Shown here piece by piece: positions 18,796-28,253 of a stretch of 64,000 nucleotides of DNA. How positions within the stretch are numbered: the stretch's first letter is position 1; each line of letters opens with the position of its first letter. This DNA is from Terriglobales bacterium (GTDB taxonomy: Bacteria; Acidobacteriota; Terriglobia; Terriglobales; Acidobacteriaceae), in the NCBI GenBank assembly GCA_025980765.1, contig JAICXB010000008.1, forward strand, positions 24,627-88,626. The letters run 5' to 3'. Under the pieces are notes generated by a model. That model did not search any database and had not been told where the DNA came from. It saw only the letters and a program-made list of their open reading frames with translations. Both the position numbers and the translations under genes were made by a program.

Positions 18796-20856
18796 TTATT
18801 TTGGTCTTACCACTACCACGGTCGGCGTGAAACTGACGCTGATCTGGGTGGCATCGGCCGGGCCAGTGGATTGCGTCAGGTCGATACGGTGCACCTGCGG
18901 GCCAGCGCCGCCAATGCCAACGTAAAGCGAGTGCCCGTCTGGGGTGATGCTGCCCGCCAGAACTGGTCCTCCTGCCCCGGCGAGCGTTACTGCTCCGGTG
19001 GTTCCGTCGGCCAGATGATAGAAGGGAATACTGGTTGCCGGTGGGGTGCTGCTGGTGAAGGCAGTAACGTAGGCGTTGGAGTCGTCCGGCGCGACCACGA
19101 TCTGGGCTGGAGCGGTGACGAACGGCTGTAGAGCGGCCGTGAGCGCGGTATTGCTGGCACTTGGCGGGCATCCGTTGCTGTTGTCCACCATGTACTTCAA
19201 GTCGATCCAGCCGGCGGTTCCCAGGCCAATCATGTGGGTCCCGTCGGGGGTGGGAGCAAGCAGATTCACGGCGCCGGCTGCGGAATCGACCTTATTGTCA
19301 TTGCAGGCGGCCAGACCGGTAATCGCCGCGCCGCCAATGTAGGCCACCGCCTCCTGCGGTGTGAATGCCACGCCATCGCCTGCCAGATTCAGTGTGCGCA
19401 ATCCGGCTTTCGGCGAATAGACGAAAACAGAAGTTCCGTTGGTGAGATAAGCCTTGCTGCTGTCCCCATCGAAACTGGCGAAGTCGACGTTGGGCTCGTC
19501 GAAATTTTCCTGCGTGTTTGCGCTGGTGTCGAAGACAAACACCTTGCCCACGGAGACGTCCGAGACAATGACCTTCACCCCATCGGGCGAAACCGCCAAT
19601 ACTTTGCCTGTCACCGACGATACGCTGGCCGTAACTGGAGTTGTCGCCACCGGATCGAATTCAATCAGCCCCCCTGAACTGCCCAGAAAAGCCTTGGTAC
19701 CCGCGTTGTTAAAGACCATTGAATTCGCGGCAAAAGGCAACGTAATCGAAGTGCCTGCCGTGTTGGCGGCTACGTCGATCGGGATGAGGCTGGTATTGGC
19801 AGATCCGTCTGGATTGGTCGGACCCGTCACGTAGACGCTGCTGGCGGTGGTTCCGGTAACCGTCGCCGTAACTGGGTTGCTGTAAACGGCGAGTCCCACG
19901 CCGGTTCCGTTGAAGTTTACGTCGGGCCCGGCGGCCGCGTTGCAAGTTGGCGGCGTACAGGAAGCGACAATGGTACTCACGCCTGCGCCCGGCGTGGTAA
20001 CCGCTCCTCCCGCGGAGACAGCCGCAGCCGTGGATGTGTAGCTGCCAAATGTAAGAGGAATGCCGCTGATCGGCTGTCCCAGAATGTCCGTGACAGTGGC
20101 AGTAAGGCTCTGCGCAGTTCCTGTAGCGACATTGAAACTGGTTTGCGTTCCTCCGGTAACCACCAGAGAGATGTTCTTGGGCGGGCAAGCAAGAAACAAG
20201 GCCGGAGTTCCCGTGGCATTGCCAACCGATGCGACGATGGTAGTCGCGCCGGGAGACTTCGAGGTAGCAATCCCATTTGCGTCAACGCTTGCGATGAGTG
20301 AACTGCCGCTAGTCCAATTGAACGGTCCCACGGTCGAGGTGATGTCGTTGGGCCCGTTGAATGCCTTGGCCGTGAACTGTTCAGTTTGATTTTGGGAAGC
20401 GCACACCGGAGGATTCGTCGGCCCAGAGACGGTAATGTTGTCCACGTGCGCATGAACGAATACGGGAATCGTGGCGGTAAGCCCGTCAGAGGTCACCATG
20501 ACATTGGCGGTGCCATCCGCCAGCAGATTGCCGTTGCTGTCCCTGGTCTGACAAACAATATTGTTGGCGTCAAAAACTCCGGCACAGATCAGTCCAGCCG
20601 AACTCACCGTAACAACGCTGGTATTTGATGAACTGAATGTAGAAGTCGGAGTCGGGGAGATCACTTGGTTGTTCGAATCCAGCACCTGGATCGAGCTCAA
20701 TTGCACTACTTGACCGTGCTGAAGGGAAAAACTTGTAGGACTCACGCTGATCGTCTTAGGGGTGACAGTCGAGGTTGAGGAATGATGACCACACGATGCC
20801 AACGCCACAGCCGCGCCTATGATCAGCGCGAATCGAACCAACCGCGAAAAACGCAT
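18796..20856 (-). CDS. lipoprotein with bacterial Ig-like region(s) and C-terminal beta-propeller-like repeats
   Basis: MRFSRLVRFALIIGAAVALASC lipobox; ISVSPTSFSLQHGQVVQLSSIQVLDSNNQVI; VLAVSPDGVKVIVSDVSVGKVFVFD; start reset to 20856. Confidence 0.78.
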   Translation of the reverse strand: MRFSRLVRFALIIGAAVALASCGHHSSTSTVTPKTISVSPTSFSLQHGQVVQLSSIQVLDSNNQVISPTPTSTFSSSNTSVVTVSSAGLICAGVFDANNIVCQTRDSNGNLLADGTANVMVTSDGLTATIPVFVHAHVDNITVSGPTNPPVCASQNQTEQFTAKAFNGPNDITSTVGPFNWTSGSSLIASVDANGIATSKSPGATTIVASVGNATGTPALFLACPPKNISLVVTGGTQTSFNVATGTAQSLTATVTDILGQPISGIPLTFGSYTSTAAAVSAGGAVTTPGAGVSTIVASCTPPTCNAAAGPDVNFNGTGVGLAVYSNPVTATVTGTTASSVYVTGPTNPDGSANTSLIPIDVAANTAGTSITLPFAANSMVFNNAGTKAFLGSSGGLIEFDPVATTPVTASVSSVTGKVLAVSPDGVKVIVSDVSVGKVFVFDTSANTQENFDEPNVDFASFDGDSSKAYLTNGTSVFVYSPKAGLRTLNLAGDGVAFTPQEAVAYIGGAAITGLAACNDNKVDSAAGAVNLLAPTPDGTHMIGLGTAGWIDLKYMVDNSNGCPPSASNTALTAALQPFVTAPAQIVVAPDDSNAYVTAFTSSTPPATSIPFYHLADGTTGAVTLAGAGGPVLAGSITPDGHSLYVGIGGAGPQVHRIDLTQSTGPADATQISVSFTPTVVVVRPK

Positions 20857-21031
20857 GAAACCTCCCCGCTGGACAGAGCTCAGCGGCTTCATCCAAATCG
20901 AAGGATTGGGGAAACCTGAGCAGAGCAAGCAGCGGACCAGTATGAATAAAGACTGAGTTGCTGAACCTATTCAGTTTAGAGGGCATAGCCTGACGGGGCA
21001 AGCAAGAGCTCTTCCCGCACAAAGGGAAATG

Positions 21032-21186
21032 CCTTTTTGCCACGGAGGCACGAAAAACACCGAGGGACGGGTTGTCATTTTAAGAGCCAGATTGACTCTC
21101 GCAAACAAATTGGACGGAGGTTGTCTAAAAATCCGGACCATCAATCGACTTCTCTCCGCCGTCTTCGTGTCTCCGTGGTGAAACAG
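21032..21186. repeat. Inverted repeat, 9-bp periodic arms (CCACGGAGGCACGAAAAACACCGAGGG / CTTCGTGTCTCCGTGGTG)
   Basis: Left about 21032-21065, right about 21150-21184. Confidence 0.75.
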
Positions 21187-21230
21187 GTGATTCTGCCTCT
21201 GCAACCCTGTGCTACACTCCGCCCTAAAGC

Positions 21231-22433
21231 ATGGTCAACCTGGTCTTTCGCTGGACAATGGCGATCTGTTGTTTCCTCGTCGCCTGCGACCCTGCGTTCA
21301 GCCAGAATCTCGGCCCCGCAGCCGACCAGTTCGCCTCCCGCATCACCGAACGCGCTGCTACTCCGGCTCCGGTTTTCCTTTCCCTTAAGAATCTTTCGTC
21401 ATTGAGCAGCCAGGCTGTTTCAGAGATTCGCGAAGAACTTCTGCGCCAGCTTCAGGCGCAAGGCTGGAAACTGAAGAAGAGCGAGGATGCCGAAGTTGCG
21501 ATCAGCATCAGCCTTGCGGAGAACCTGCGCGATTACGTGTGGACTGCTGAAATCGCTAATGGCAACAGCCGTGACTACGTGTTGTATGAAATGCCTCGGC
21601 CCGCCAGCCCGACGGCGTCATCTGGAAGCAGAACCAGCCTCTCGCGTACGCTGCTCGCAGCTTCCGACACGCCGCTTCTCGATGCCACTCTCTTAGAAGG
21701 CAAAGCGGTTGAAGGCGCTCACTTGCTGGTTCTGGAGGCTGCCGCAGTGGATCTCTACATTCTGCAAGCCACTCGCTGGCAATTCGTGCAACGACAGCCG
21801 CTCGGTCGCGAGGCAATAAGCGCGCGCGATCTGCGAGGCCGGATCGTGCCCGACGTAGGCAACAGCTTCGACGCTTTCCTCCCGGGAACTCACTGCACCG
21901 GCGTGGTGGCTTCGTCGCTCTCGATCAACTGCCGTGACAGCGACGATCCCTGGCCGCTTTCCGACGATCGGCGCACTCTGGCTTTCTACGCTGGGTCTCG
22001 CAATTATTTCAATGGAGTGCTTTCCGGCCCGGGCTTGCAAGGCAGCAATATCGATCCTTTTTATTCGATGGCCATCTTCAGCGTTGCAAGTGTCTATAGC
22101 AATGTGGACGGCCGGGCGCGGCTGCAGCAGGGCAACCGTCATCCGGTGCTTCTTGGAGAAAAATGGGGCAGCGCCTTGGCCGGAATACAAAATGCGTGCG
22201 ATGCGTCGGAGCTCCTGCTCACAACGCAGGGATCGGACTTTACTCAACCCGACGCGATCACCGCTTACCATCTTGTCGGCCCGGACGCAGTTCCGGCCAC
22301 CGATCCGCTTGCATTTGCCGGACCCGTGCTCAGCCTGAAGACCTCAGCCGACTATCAACAGGCCTTTGCCATTGTGGGAACAAATTCAGGACGTTATGAA
22401 GCCTATCTCATTGCTGCTCGTTGCGGCGCTTAA
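21231..22433 (+). CDS. exported hypothetical protein
   Basis: Signal-like N-terminus; overlaps next CDS by 38 bp; first gene of a four-gene run. Confidence 0.65.
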   Translation: MVNLVFRWTMAICCFLVACDPAFSQNLGPAADQFASRITERAATPAPVFLSLKNLSSLSSQAVSEIREELLRQLQAQGWKLKKSEDAEVAISISLAENLRDYVWTAEIANGNSRDYVLYEMPRPASPTASSGSRTSLSRTLLAASDTPLLDATLLEGKAVEGAHLLVLEAAAVDLYILQATRWQFVQRQPLGREAISARDLRGRIVPDVGNSFDAFLPGTHCTGVVASSLSINCRDSDDPWPLSDDRRTLAFYAGSRNYFNGVLSGPGLQGSNIDPFYSMAIFSVASVYSNVDGRARLQQGNRHPVLLGEKWGSALAGIQNACDASELLLTTQGSDFTQPDAITAYHLVGPDAVPATDPLAFAGPVLSLKTSADYQQAFAIVGTNSGRYEAYLIAARCGA

Positions 22434-23787
22434 TTTTTTTTGTCTGGCATCGGCGCGGGCGGCGACTCGTCCACGCTACGGCGGCACGCTGCAGATGGAA
22501 GCCCGCGGGGTGCTTACTTCCCTCGATACACAATCGAGCGACAGCTATGCGGATCGCCAGGCGCTGCGCGATCGCGTGGTCAGCGCGGTCTGCGATCGAC
22601 TGGTAACGCTCGATAACGCCGGCAATCCCCACGCGTCACTGGCGAGCGCCTGGCGCTCAGAACGCGAAGCCCGCTCCTGGTATTTCACTCTTCTCTCTGG
22701 AGTTCTTCTGCACAGCGGCAGCGTGCTCGCACCGCAACTGGTGGTCACGGCTCTATCCGGAGCCAATCCAAACTGGCATATCCGCATGCAGGATGGCGAG
22801 ATGCTCATCCAATCGGACCTAGCGGTTACGAACATGCTTGCGCAACTGGCGCAGACCCGCAATGCAGTATGCATTCGTGGCGACTCCGGGCAGTGGATCG
22901 GCACTGGACCATTCTTTATGGCCGATTTTCAGCCGGGCAAGAGTATTCAGTTGCGCGCGTTTAACGATTGCTGGCGCGGACGACCTTTCCTCGATCGCAT
23001 CGATATCGAAATGGGAAAGTCGCTCAGTGAGCAGGCCAGCGATGTCGAACTCGGCCGCACAAATGTGGTCGAAGCCGATCCAACCCAGCCGAAAGTCCAG
23101 TCGACCGCAGTCGTAAGTGCCAGCGCGCCCGACGAACTGCTGGCATTGGTGTTCTCTACCAGCAGGCCTGCCGCTCAGGATGAAAAGCTTCGAGAAGCGA
23201 TAGCCAAGTCCATCGACCGCAGCGCGATCTTCCAAGTTCTGCTGCGCCGTCAAGGAGAGCCCAGCGCTTCTCTGCTTCCAGAATGGATCTCCGGCTATGC
23301 GCATCTTTTCAACGGCGCTCAGGACCTTGCGGCTGCGCGACAGTTGCACGCAGAGCTGACTTCCACCGCTCCGCTGTCACTGGCTTACGATGCATCAGAC
23401 GCCATCGCAAAGCTCATCGCCGAACGCATTGCGGTGAACGCTCGCGAGGCGGGAATCATCCTGCAAACCTATGGCGAAGTCCTCGCGGCCAGAGCCCCCA
23501 ATGCCGACCTCAAGCTGGTCCGTATCCGCATCGATTCGCCGGACCCGGCGCTGGCGCTTGCCCGAGTCGGGGAAATATTGACACTCCCTTCGCTGCAGAA
23601 AATCGCAAATGGGCAATCGATCGAGAACTTATACCTCGCTGAACGCGAGGCTTTGAAGGATTACACGATCATTCCCATCGCCCATCTCTCGGAAGCTTTT
23701 TCTCTTGTCCCAAATCTGCACGATTGGAGCATTTCGTCCTGGGGCAGCTTGCGTTTCGACGATCTCTGGATCGAGGCAGCCCCATGA
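22396..23787 (+). CDS. family-5 (peptide/nickel-type) extracellular solute-binding protein
   Basis: RPRYGGTLQMEARGVLTSLDTQ..., FTLLSGVLLHSG, GTGPFFMADFQPGKSIQLRAFNDCWRGRPFLDRIDIEM, LREAIAKSIDRSAI. Confidence 0.85.
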   Translation: MKPISLLLVAALNFFCLASARAATRPRYGGTLQMEARGVLTSLDTQSSDSYADRQALRDRVVSAVCDRLVTLDNAGNPHASLASAWRSEREARSWYFTLLSGVLLHSGSVLAPQLVVTALSGANPNWHIRMQDGEMLIQSDLAVTNMLAQLAQTRNAVCIRGDSGQWIGTGPFFMADFQPGKSIQLRAFNDCWRGRPFLDRIDIEMGKSLSEQASDVELGRTNVVEADPTQPKVQSTAVVSASAPDELLALVFSTSRPAAQDEKLREAIAKSIDRSAIFQVLLRRQGEPSASLLPEWISGYAHLFNGAQDLAAARQLHAELTSTAPLSLAYDASDAIAKLIAERIAVNAREAGIILQTYGEVLAARAPNADLKLVRIRIDSPDPALALARVGEILTLPSLQKIANGQSIENLYLAEREALKDYTIIPIAHLSEAFSLVPNLHDWSISSWGSLRFDDLWIEAAP

Positions 23788-25625
23788 GTCTGCGGACAAA
23801 GCTGCTGCTGATTTTTGGCGGCATCGTTGTAATCGCCGTGGCTTTGGTTTCGTTTGCCGTGTCTGCCGGCGCGGGCCGCGCATTTCAGCGGCTCGATGAA
23901 CAACGTACCGCAGCGCTGGTAGGCCAGTTCCGCCGCGAGTTCCAACTCCAGGGAGAGTCCCTGGCTGTACGCGCCGCCGCGATTACAAATTCACCCGCGG
24001 TTCGAGAGATGGCGATCTCCTTGAGCCGGCCATCTGCAGATCCCGCGCCATACCTGAACCTCGCGCCGACACTGGCATCGGAACAACAGCTCGATTTTCT
24101 GGAGATTCTCGAACAGGACGGCACCATCATCTCCTCGGCGCAATGGCCCGCGCGCTTCGGGCTGCGTGAATCCTGGCCCACTTCGGTCGCGGACTGGAAC
24201 CACCAATCCGCGTTTCTCCGTTATGAGGAGACTCCGCAGGGCAGTCAACTGGCCTTGCTTTCGGTAAGGCAATTCAGCGGTCTGGATCACGGCTTTTATC
24301 TGGTGGCCGGACGAAAGATCGATTCGAATTTCCTGCGCACGCTGGTTCCGCCGGAAGGGACGCGGTTGTTGCTTTGGCAGCAGCCTCCGGACGCGGCTTC
24401 CGGCCAGCTTGAGGACTCCTCGGGAGCGATCGATACATCGTCCGACCTGAGTGCCAGACTGGGAAACATCGGCAAATCCGGTGAGATGACGACGACGCTG
24501 CGGCTGAATCATAGCGCCGATCCCTTGATCGCGCACACCCTTCCGCTTGCCGGTCGCGACCCATCGCACGTCCTGGCGACTTTGATTGTGGCCAGCAGCC
24601 GGCGCGAACTCACCGGATTGCAGAACAACATCCGCAACATCGGGGCGCTGATTGCGCTGGTGGGAATTGCATTCAGCATTCTTGCCAGCGGATGGTGGGC
24701 CACTCGCATCAGCCGTCCCATTTCAGAACTCTCCGACGCGGCGCAGGACGTGACCGGCGGCAACTGGGACCGCAAGGTCTATCTGGACGAGTCCTTGCGA
24801 GAGAACGACGAAGTGGCGGTGCTGATTGGCTCGTTCAACCGCATGACCGAAGAGCTGGAGCGTCAGCGCGATCGGGCGGTGCAAGCGGAACGCGTGGCTG
24901 CATGGCGGGAACTGGCTCGCCGATTGGCGCATGAGTTAAACAACCCGCTGTTTCCGCTGCAAATCACGGTGGAGAACCTGGTCAAGGCCCGCCAGCAAGA
25001 CTCCCTCGAGTTCGGCGAAATCTTCGCCGAGAGCACAGCCACGCTGCAAGCCGAGTTGCGCAACTTAAAGGCAATCGTTGTCCGTTTCAGCGACTTTTCT
25101 AAAATGCCAACTCCGCAATTGCGGCGCGTCGATCTAAACCAACTGGTCAGCGAGACGGCGCGCCTGTTCGCGCCGCAGCTCGCCGCACGAAGCGAAGCCA
25201 TTAAGCTGGAGACTGTTCTTACTTCCGCCGATGCGCGCGTCGGCGCCGATCCCGACCTGCTCCGGCGCGCATTTGAGAACCTGGTACTCAATGCCATCGA
25301 CGCGATGCCGAACGGAGGACAGCTCACGATCCGGACCATCGCCCAGAGCGCTTCCGTGGTGGTGGAAGTCTGCGACACCGGCACCGGACTCACGCCGGAA
25401 GAATGCAGCCGCCTTTTCACTCCGTACTACACCACGAAGCAACACGGCACCGGGCTGGGATTGGCAATCGTACAGGCAGTGGTCAGCGATCATGGGGCGC
25501 GAATTTCCGTATCCAGCCGTCCCAATGTGGGCACAACATTTCGCATGGAGTTTCAGCGGCATCCAGCGATCCGTGACATCGTGGATGCGGGCGCCCCCGC
25601 ACGCGCCTTCATGCGGAGCCAATAA
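23784..25625 (+). CDS. membrane sensor histidine kinase, NtrY-like (HAMP region + HATPase)
   Basis: RISRPISELSDAAQDVTGGNWDRKV (HAMP), RLAHELNNPLFPLQITVENLV, DTGTGLTPEECSRLFTPYYTTKQHGTGLGLAIVQ; ATGA overlap with SBP. Confidence 0.92.
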   Translation: MSLRTKLLLIFGGIVVIAVALVSFAVSAGAGRAFQRLDEQRTAALVGQFRREFQLQGESLAVRAAAITNSPAVREMAISLSRPSADPAPYLNLAPTLASEQQLDFLEILEQDGTIISSAQWPARFGLRESWPTSVADWNHQSAFLRYEETPQGSQLALLSVRQFSGLDHGFYLVAGRKIDSNFLRTLVPPEGTRLLLWQQPPDAASGQLEDSSGAIDTSSDLSARLGNIGKSGEMTTTLRLNHSADPLIAHTLPLAGRDPSHVLATLIVASSRRELTGLQNNIRNIGALIALVGIAFSILASGWWATRISRPISELSDAAQDVTGGNWDRKVYLDESLRENDEVAVLIGSFNRMTEELERQRDRAVQAERVAAWRELARRLAHELNNPLFPLQITVENLVKARQQDSLEFGEIFAESTATLQAELRNLKAIVVRFSDFSKMPTPQLRRVDLNQLVSETARLFAPQLAARSEAIKLETVLTSADARVGADPDLLRRAFENLVLNAIDAMPNGGQLTIRTIAQSASVVVEVCDTGTGLTPEECSRLFTPYYTTKQHGTGLGLAIVQAVVSDHGARISVSSRPNVGTTFRMEFQRHPAIRDIVDAGAPARAFMRSQ

Positions 25626-25725
25626 AATGGACAAAGTGGACCGCGTAGATGCAATGCACGTAAACAGGATATCGGTGTATCTGCTTTTGCTAGCGGTCCG
25701 GCGGACTAGCAGCCAGTAGCTAAGA

Positions 25726-27105
25726 ATGACAAAAGCCCATCTCCTGATCGTGGACGACGAGCCCAACACTCTGGCTTCGCTGTCCCGTGCCTTCCGCCTC
25801 GCCGGGCATGAAGCCACTGTTTGCGATCAGCCAGCTCGCGCGCTGGAACTGGTAAAGAACCAGCACTTCGACCTGATTCTCTCCGATGTCGTTATGCCGG
25901 GCAAAGACGGCATTGCTCTGCTCGAAGAAGTCAAGAGCTTGGGCGTGACCACGCCGGTGGTGATGATGTCGGGACAGGCGCACATAGAGATGGCGGTGCG
26001 CGCGACGCGGCTGGGTGCGCTCGACTTCCTGGAAAAGCCAATCTCGACGGAAAAGCTGCTGCTGACGCTCGAAAATGCGCTGCGCCTCACGCGCCTGGAA
26101 CAAGAGAATCGAGATCTTCGCGGATCCCTGGGCAAACACGAACTGATCTGGAAAAGTTCGACCATGGCGGCATTGATGGCCCAAGTGGAGCGCGTTGCCG
26201 CCAGTGAGACGCGCGTCTGCATCCTCGGTGAGACCGGGACGGGAAAAGAGCTGGTATCGCGAACGCTGCACCAGAAGAGCCAACGCAGCGCCGGCCCATT
26301 TGTGACATTGAATTGCGCGGCAGTGCCGGTCGAGCTGATCGAGTCTGAACTCTTTGGACACGAGAAGGGCTCATTCACCGGGGCGGCCGCGCGCCATCTG
26401 GGGAAATTCGAGCAGGCACATGGAGGCACGCTCTTCCTGGATGAAATTGGAGACATGCCGCTGCCCATGCAAGCCAAGCTGCTTCGCGTGCTGGAAGAAG
26501 GCGAGCTGGAGCGCGTGGGCGGTAGTGGAACAGTGAAGGTGGATGTCCGCGTGATCGTGGCTACGCATCGCGATCTCGCGGAACAGGTGCGCCAGGGAAA
26601 ATTCCGGCAGGACCTGTTCCACCGGATCTACGTCTTCCCCCTGATGCTTCCGCCGTTGCGAGAACGACGCGACGACATTCCCATTTTGGTCGAACACTTC
26701 GCCGCGCAGATCGTGCGGCAAAACAACTGGAAATCAGTCACGTTCAGTCCCCAAGCCATTGCCGATCTGAAGAAACATTCCTGGCCGGGCAACGTCCGCG
26801 AATTGCGCAACACGGTGGAGAGGCTACTGCTGCTGGCGTCAGGCAACGCAGTGGATACATCCACGGTGCGATTGGCGTTGCCGCTCGCGTCCTCCACGGA
26901 AGCAACTTCGTCTCCGCTGCAACATGGCACACTGGCCGAGCGCATCGATCAGGTCGAGAGAGAAATTATTCTCCAAGAGCTCGAGCGGCAACAACACCAC
27001 ATCACCAACACCGCCAAAGCACTGGGGCTGGAACGCAGCCATTTGTACAAGAAATGCCAGCAGCTCGGAGTTGAGCTGTCGAGCGCGAAAAAAGCCCCGG
27101 AGTAA
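25726..27105 (+). CDS. sigma-54-dependent response regulator, NtrC family
   Basis: Receiver; GETGTGKELVSRTLHQKS, ELFGHEKGSFTGA, HGGTLFLDEIGDMPL; Fis-type HTH at C-terminus. Confidence 0.96.
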   Translation: MTKAHLLIVDDEPNTLASLSRAFRLAGHEATVCDQPARALELVKNQHFDLILSDVVMPGKDGIALLEEVKSLGVTTPVVMMSGQAHIEMAVRATRLGALDFLEKPISTEKLLLTLENALRLTRLEQENRDLRGSLGKHELIWKSSTMAALMAQVERVAASETRVCILGETGTGKELVSRTLHQKSQRSAGPFVTLNCAAVPVELIESELFGHEKGSFTGAAARHLGKFEQAHGGTLFLDEIGDMPLPMQAKLLRVLEEGELERVGGSGTVKVDVRVIVATHRDLAEQVRQGKFRQDLFHRIYVFPLMLPPLRERRDDIPILVEHFAAQIVRQNNWKSVTFSPQAIADLKKHSWPGNVRELRNTVERLLLLASGNAVDTSTVRLALPLASSTEATSSPLQHGTLAERIDQVEREIILQELERQQHHITNTAKALGLERSHLYKKCQQLGVELSSAKKAPE

Positions 27106-27232
27106 AAAGTTTCTCCTAGTCAGGGAAACGCCAGCTTCCTCTATAAGCCCTTGGCAAACCTGAGATGAGGTATGGGGCCGCCTTGCCTCCTCCAATGCCT
27201 CACAGCCAATGTGCGAGGTCGCACACCTGCTT

Positions 27233-28159
27233 CTATTTCGGGTTGCCGCTGCCGTTATTCGGTTTGTTCTGGTCAGGAGCGGTGTTGTTGGTGATATCGG
27301 TCCCGCCATAGATGATCTTTACGTCTGAACCGAAGCGCCGGTAGTTGGTGTACTTCACCACCATCCTTACGTGCACATCGCCGTTGCTGAAGTGCAGGAA
27401 GTCGTCAGCTTTGGTATAGGTCGGGAACCAGTACTTGCCGTCGATCTGCTCGCGATACGTCACGAACCGGGGAAACAGGTTTTCGTTCTCCGGGTGCTTC
27501 CTTTTCTTGGTCGGGTCTACACCAATATCGGGCACGCTCTTGCCATAGGTCTTCACGATCTGCAGGTCCTGGTTGTCAACCCAAATGCGTCCCTGGAAGT
27601 AGCGCTTACCCTTCTCCATTTGTTTTGGCGCAACATCGAAGACATAAGTGTCCAACTCGTCGACCTTCTGCTGGCCCACGTAAAGCACCTGATACTCCGG
27701 CAATTTGTCGGTAGTGAGAGAGAAGGGAAATTTGTTGCGAACATCGTCCAGGTCTTCCTTGGTCAGCGAAATACGCTGCAAGGTGGACTGCGGAGCGAAG
27801 GTCACGTTCTCCACGCGCCGCCCCTGATCGTCGTAGACGATGTCCGTGACTTCGCGGAATTCGCCATCGGGAGTATCGCCATCCAGAGTTTGGAGCTTCA
27901 CGTCCTGAGTCCAGGTGTAATGATCGCGTGCTTCTTTGAATTCCTGTTCTTTGGCCGCAAACTTCTGGATGATCTGCTCTGGGGTCAAACCCTTCGGCGG
28001 GGCGGGATTGATGGGGCCAGCCCCCTCGTCCTCAATCGAAGTGGATTGCGACTTCTGTGTGGGCTGATCGGAGCCGATGGTGAACTGCGCCTGGGCAACG
28101 CCCGCAGTGAGCGCCAATGCCAGGAATAATGAGGGAAGGTATCGTAAGAATGACTTCAT
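27233..28159 (-). CDS. exported protein, outer-membrane lipoprotein-sorting-like
   Basis: Signal peptide; GRIWVDNQDLQIVKTYGKSVPDIG; KYWFPTYTKADDFLHFSNGDVHVRMVVKYTNYRRF. Confidence 0.6.
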   Translation of the reverse strand: MKSFLRYLPSLFLALALTAGVAQAQFTIGSDQPTQKSQSTSIEDEGAGPINPAPPKGLTPEQIIQKFAAKEQEFKEARDHYTWTQDVKLQTLDGDTPDGEFREVTDIVYDDQGRRVENVTFAPQSTLQRISLTKEDLDDVRNKFPFSLTTDKLPEYQVLYVGQQKVDELDTYVFDVAPKQMEKGKRYFQGRIWVDNQDLQIVKTYGKSVPDIGVDPTKKRKHPENENLFPRFVTYREQIDGKYWFPTYTKADDFLHFSNGDVHVRMVVKYTNYRRFGSDVKIIYGGTDITNNTAPDQNKPNNGSGNPK

Positions 28160-28253
28160 GAAAACGCCTACATTGACATTGTAGACGTTCGGGAAGGCCG
28201 GTAAGTCGCAGAATTAGCGCGAGCTACCAGCTTGTGCCAGTAAATCATGTCTC

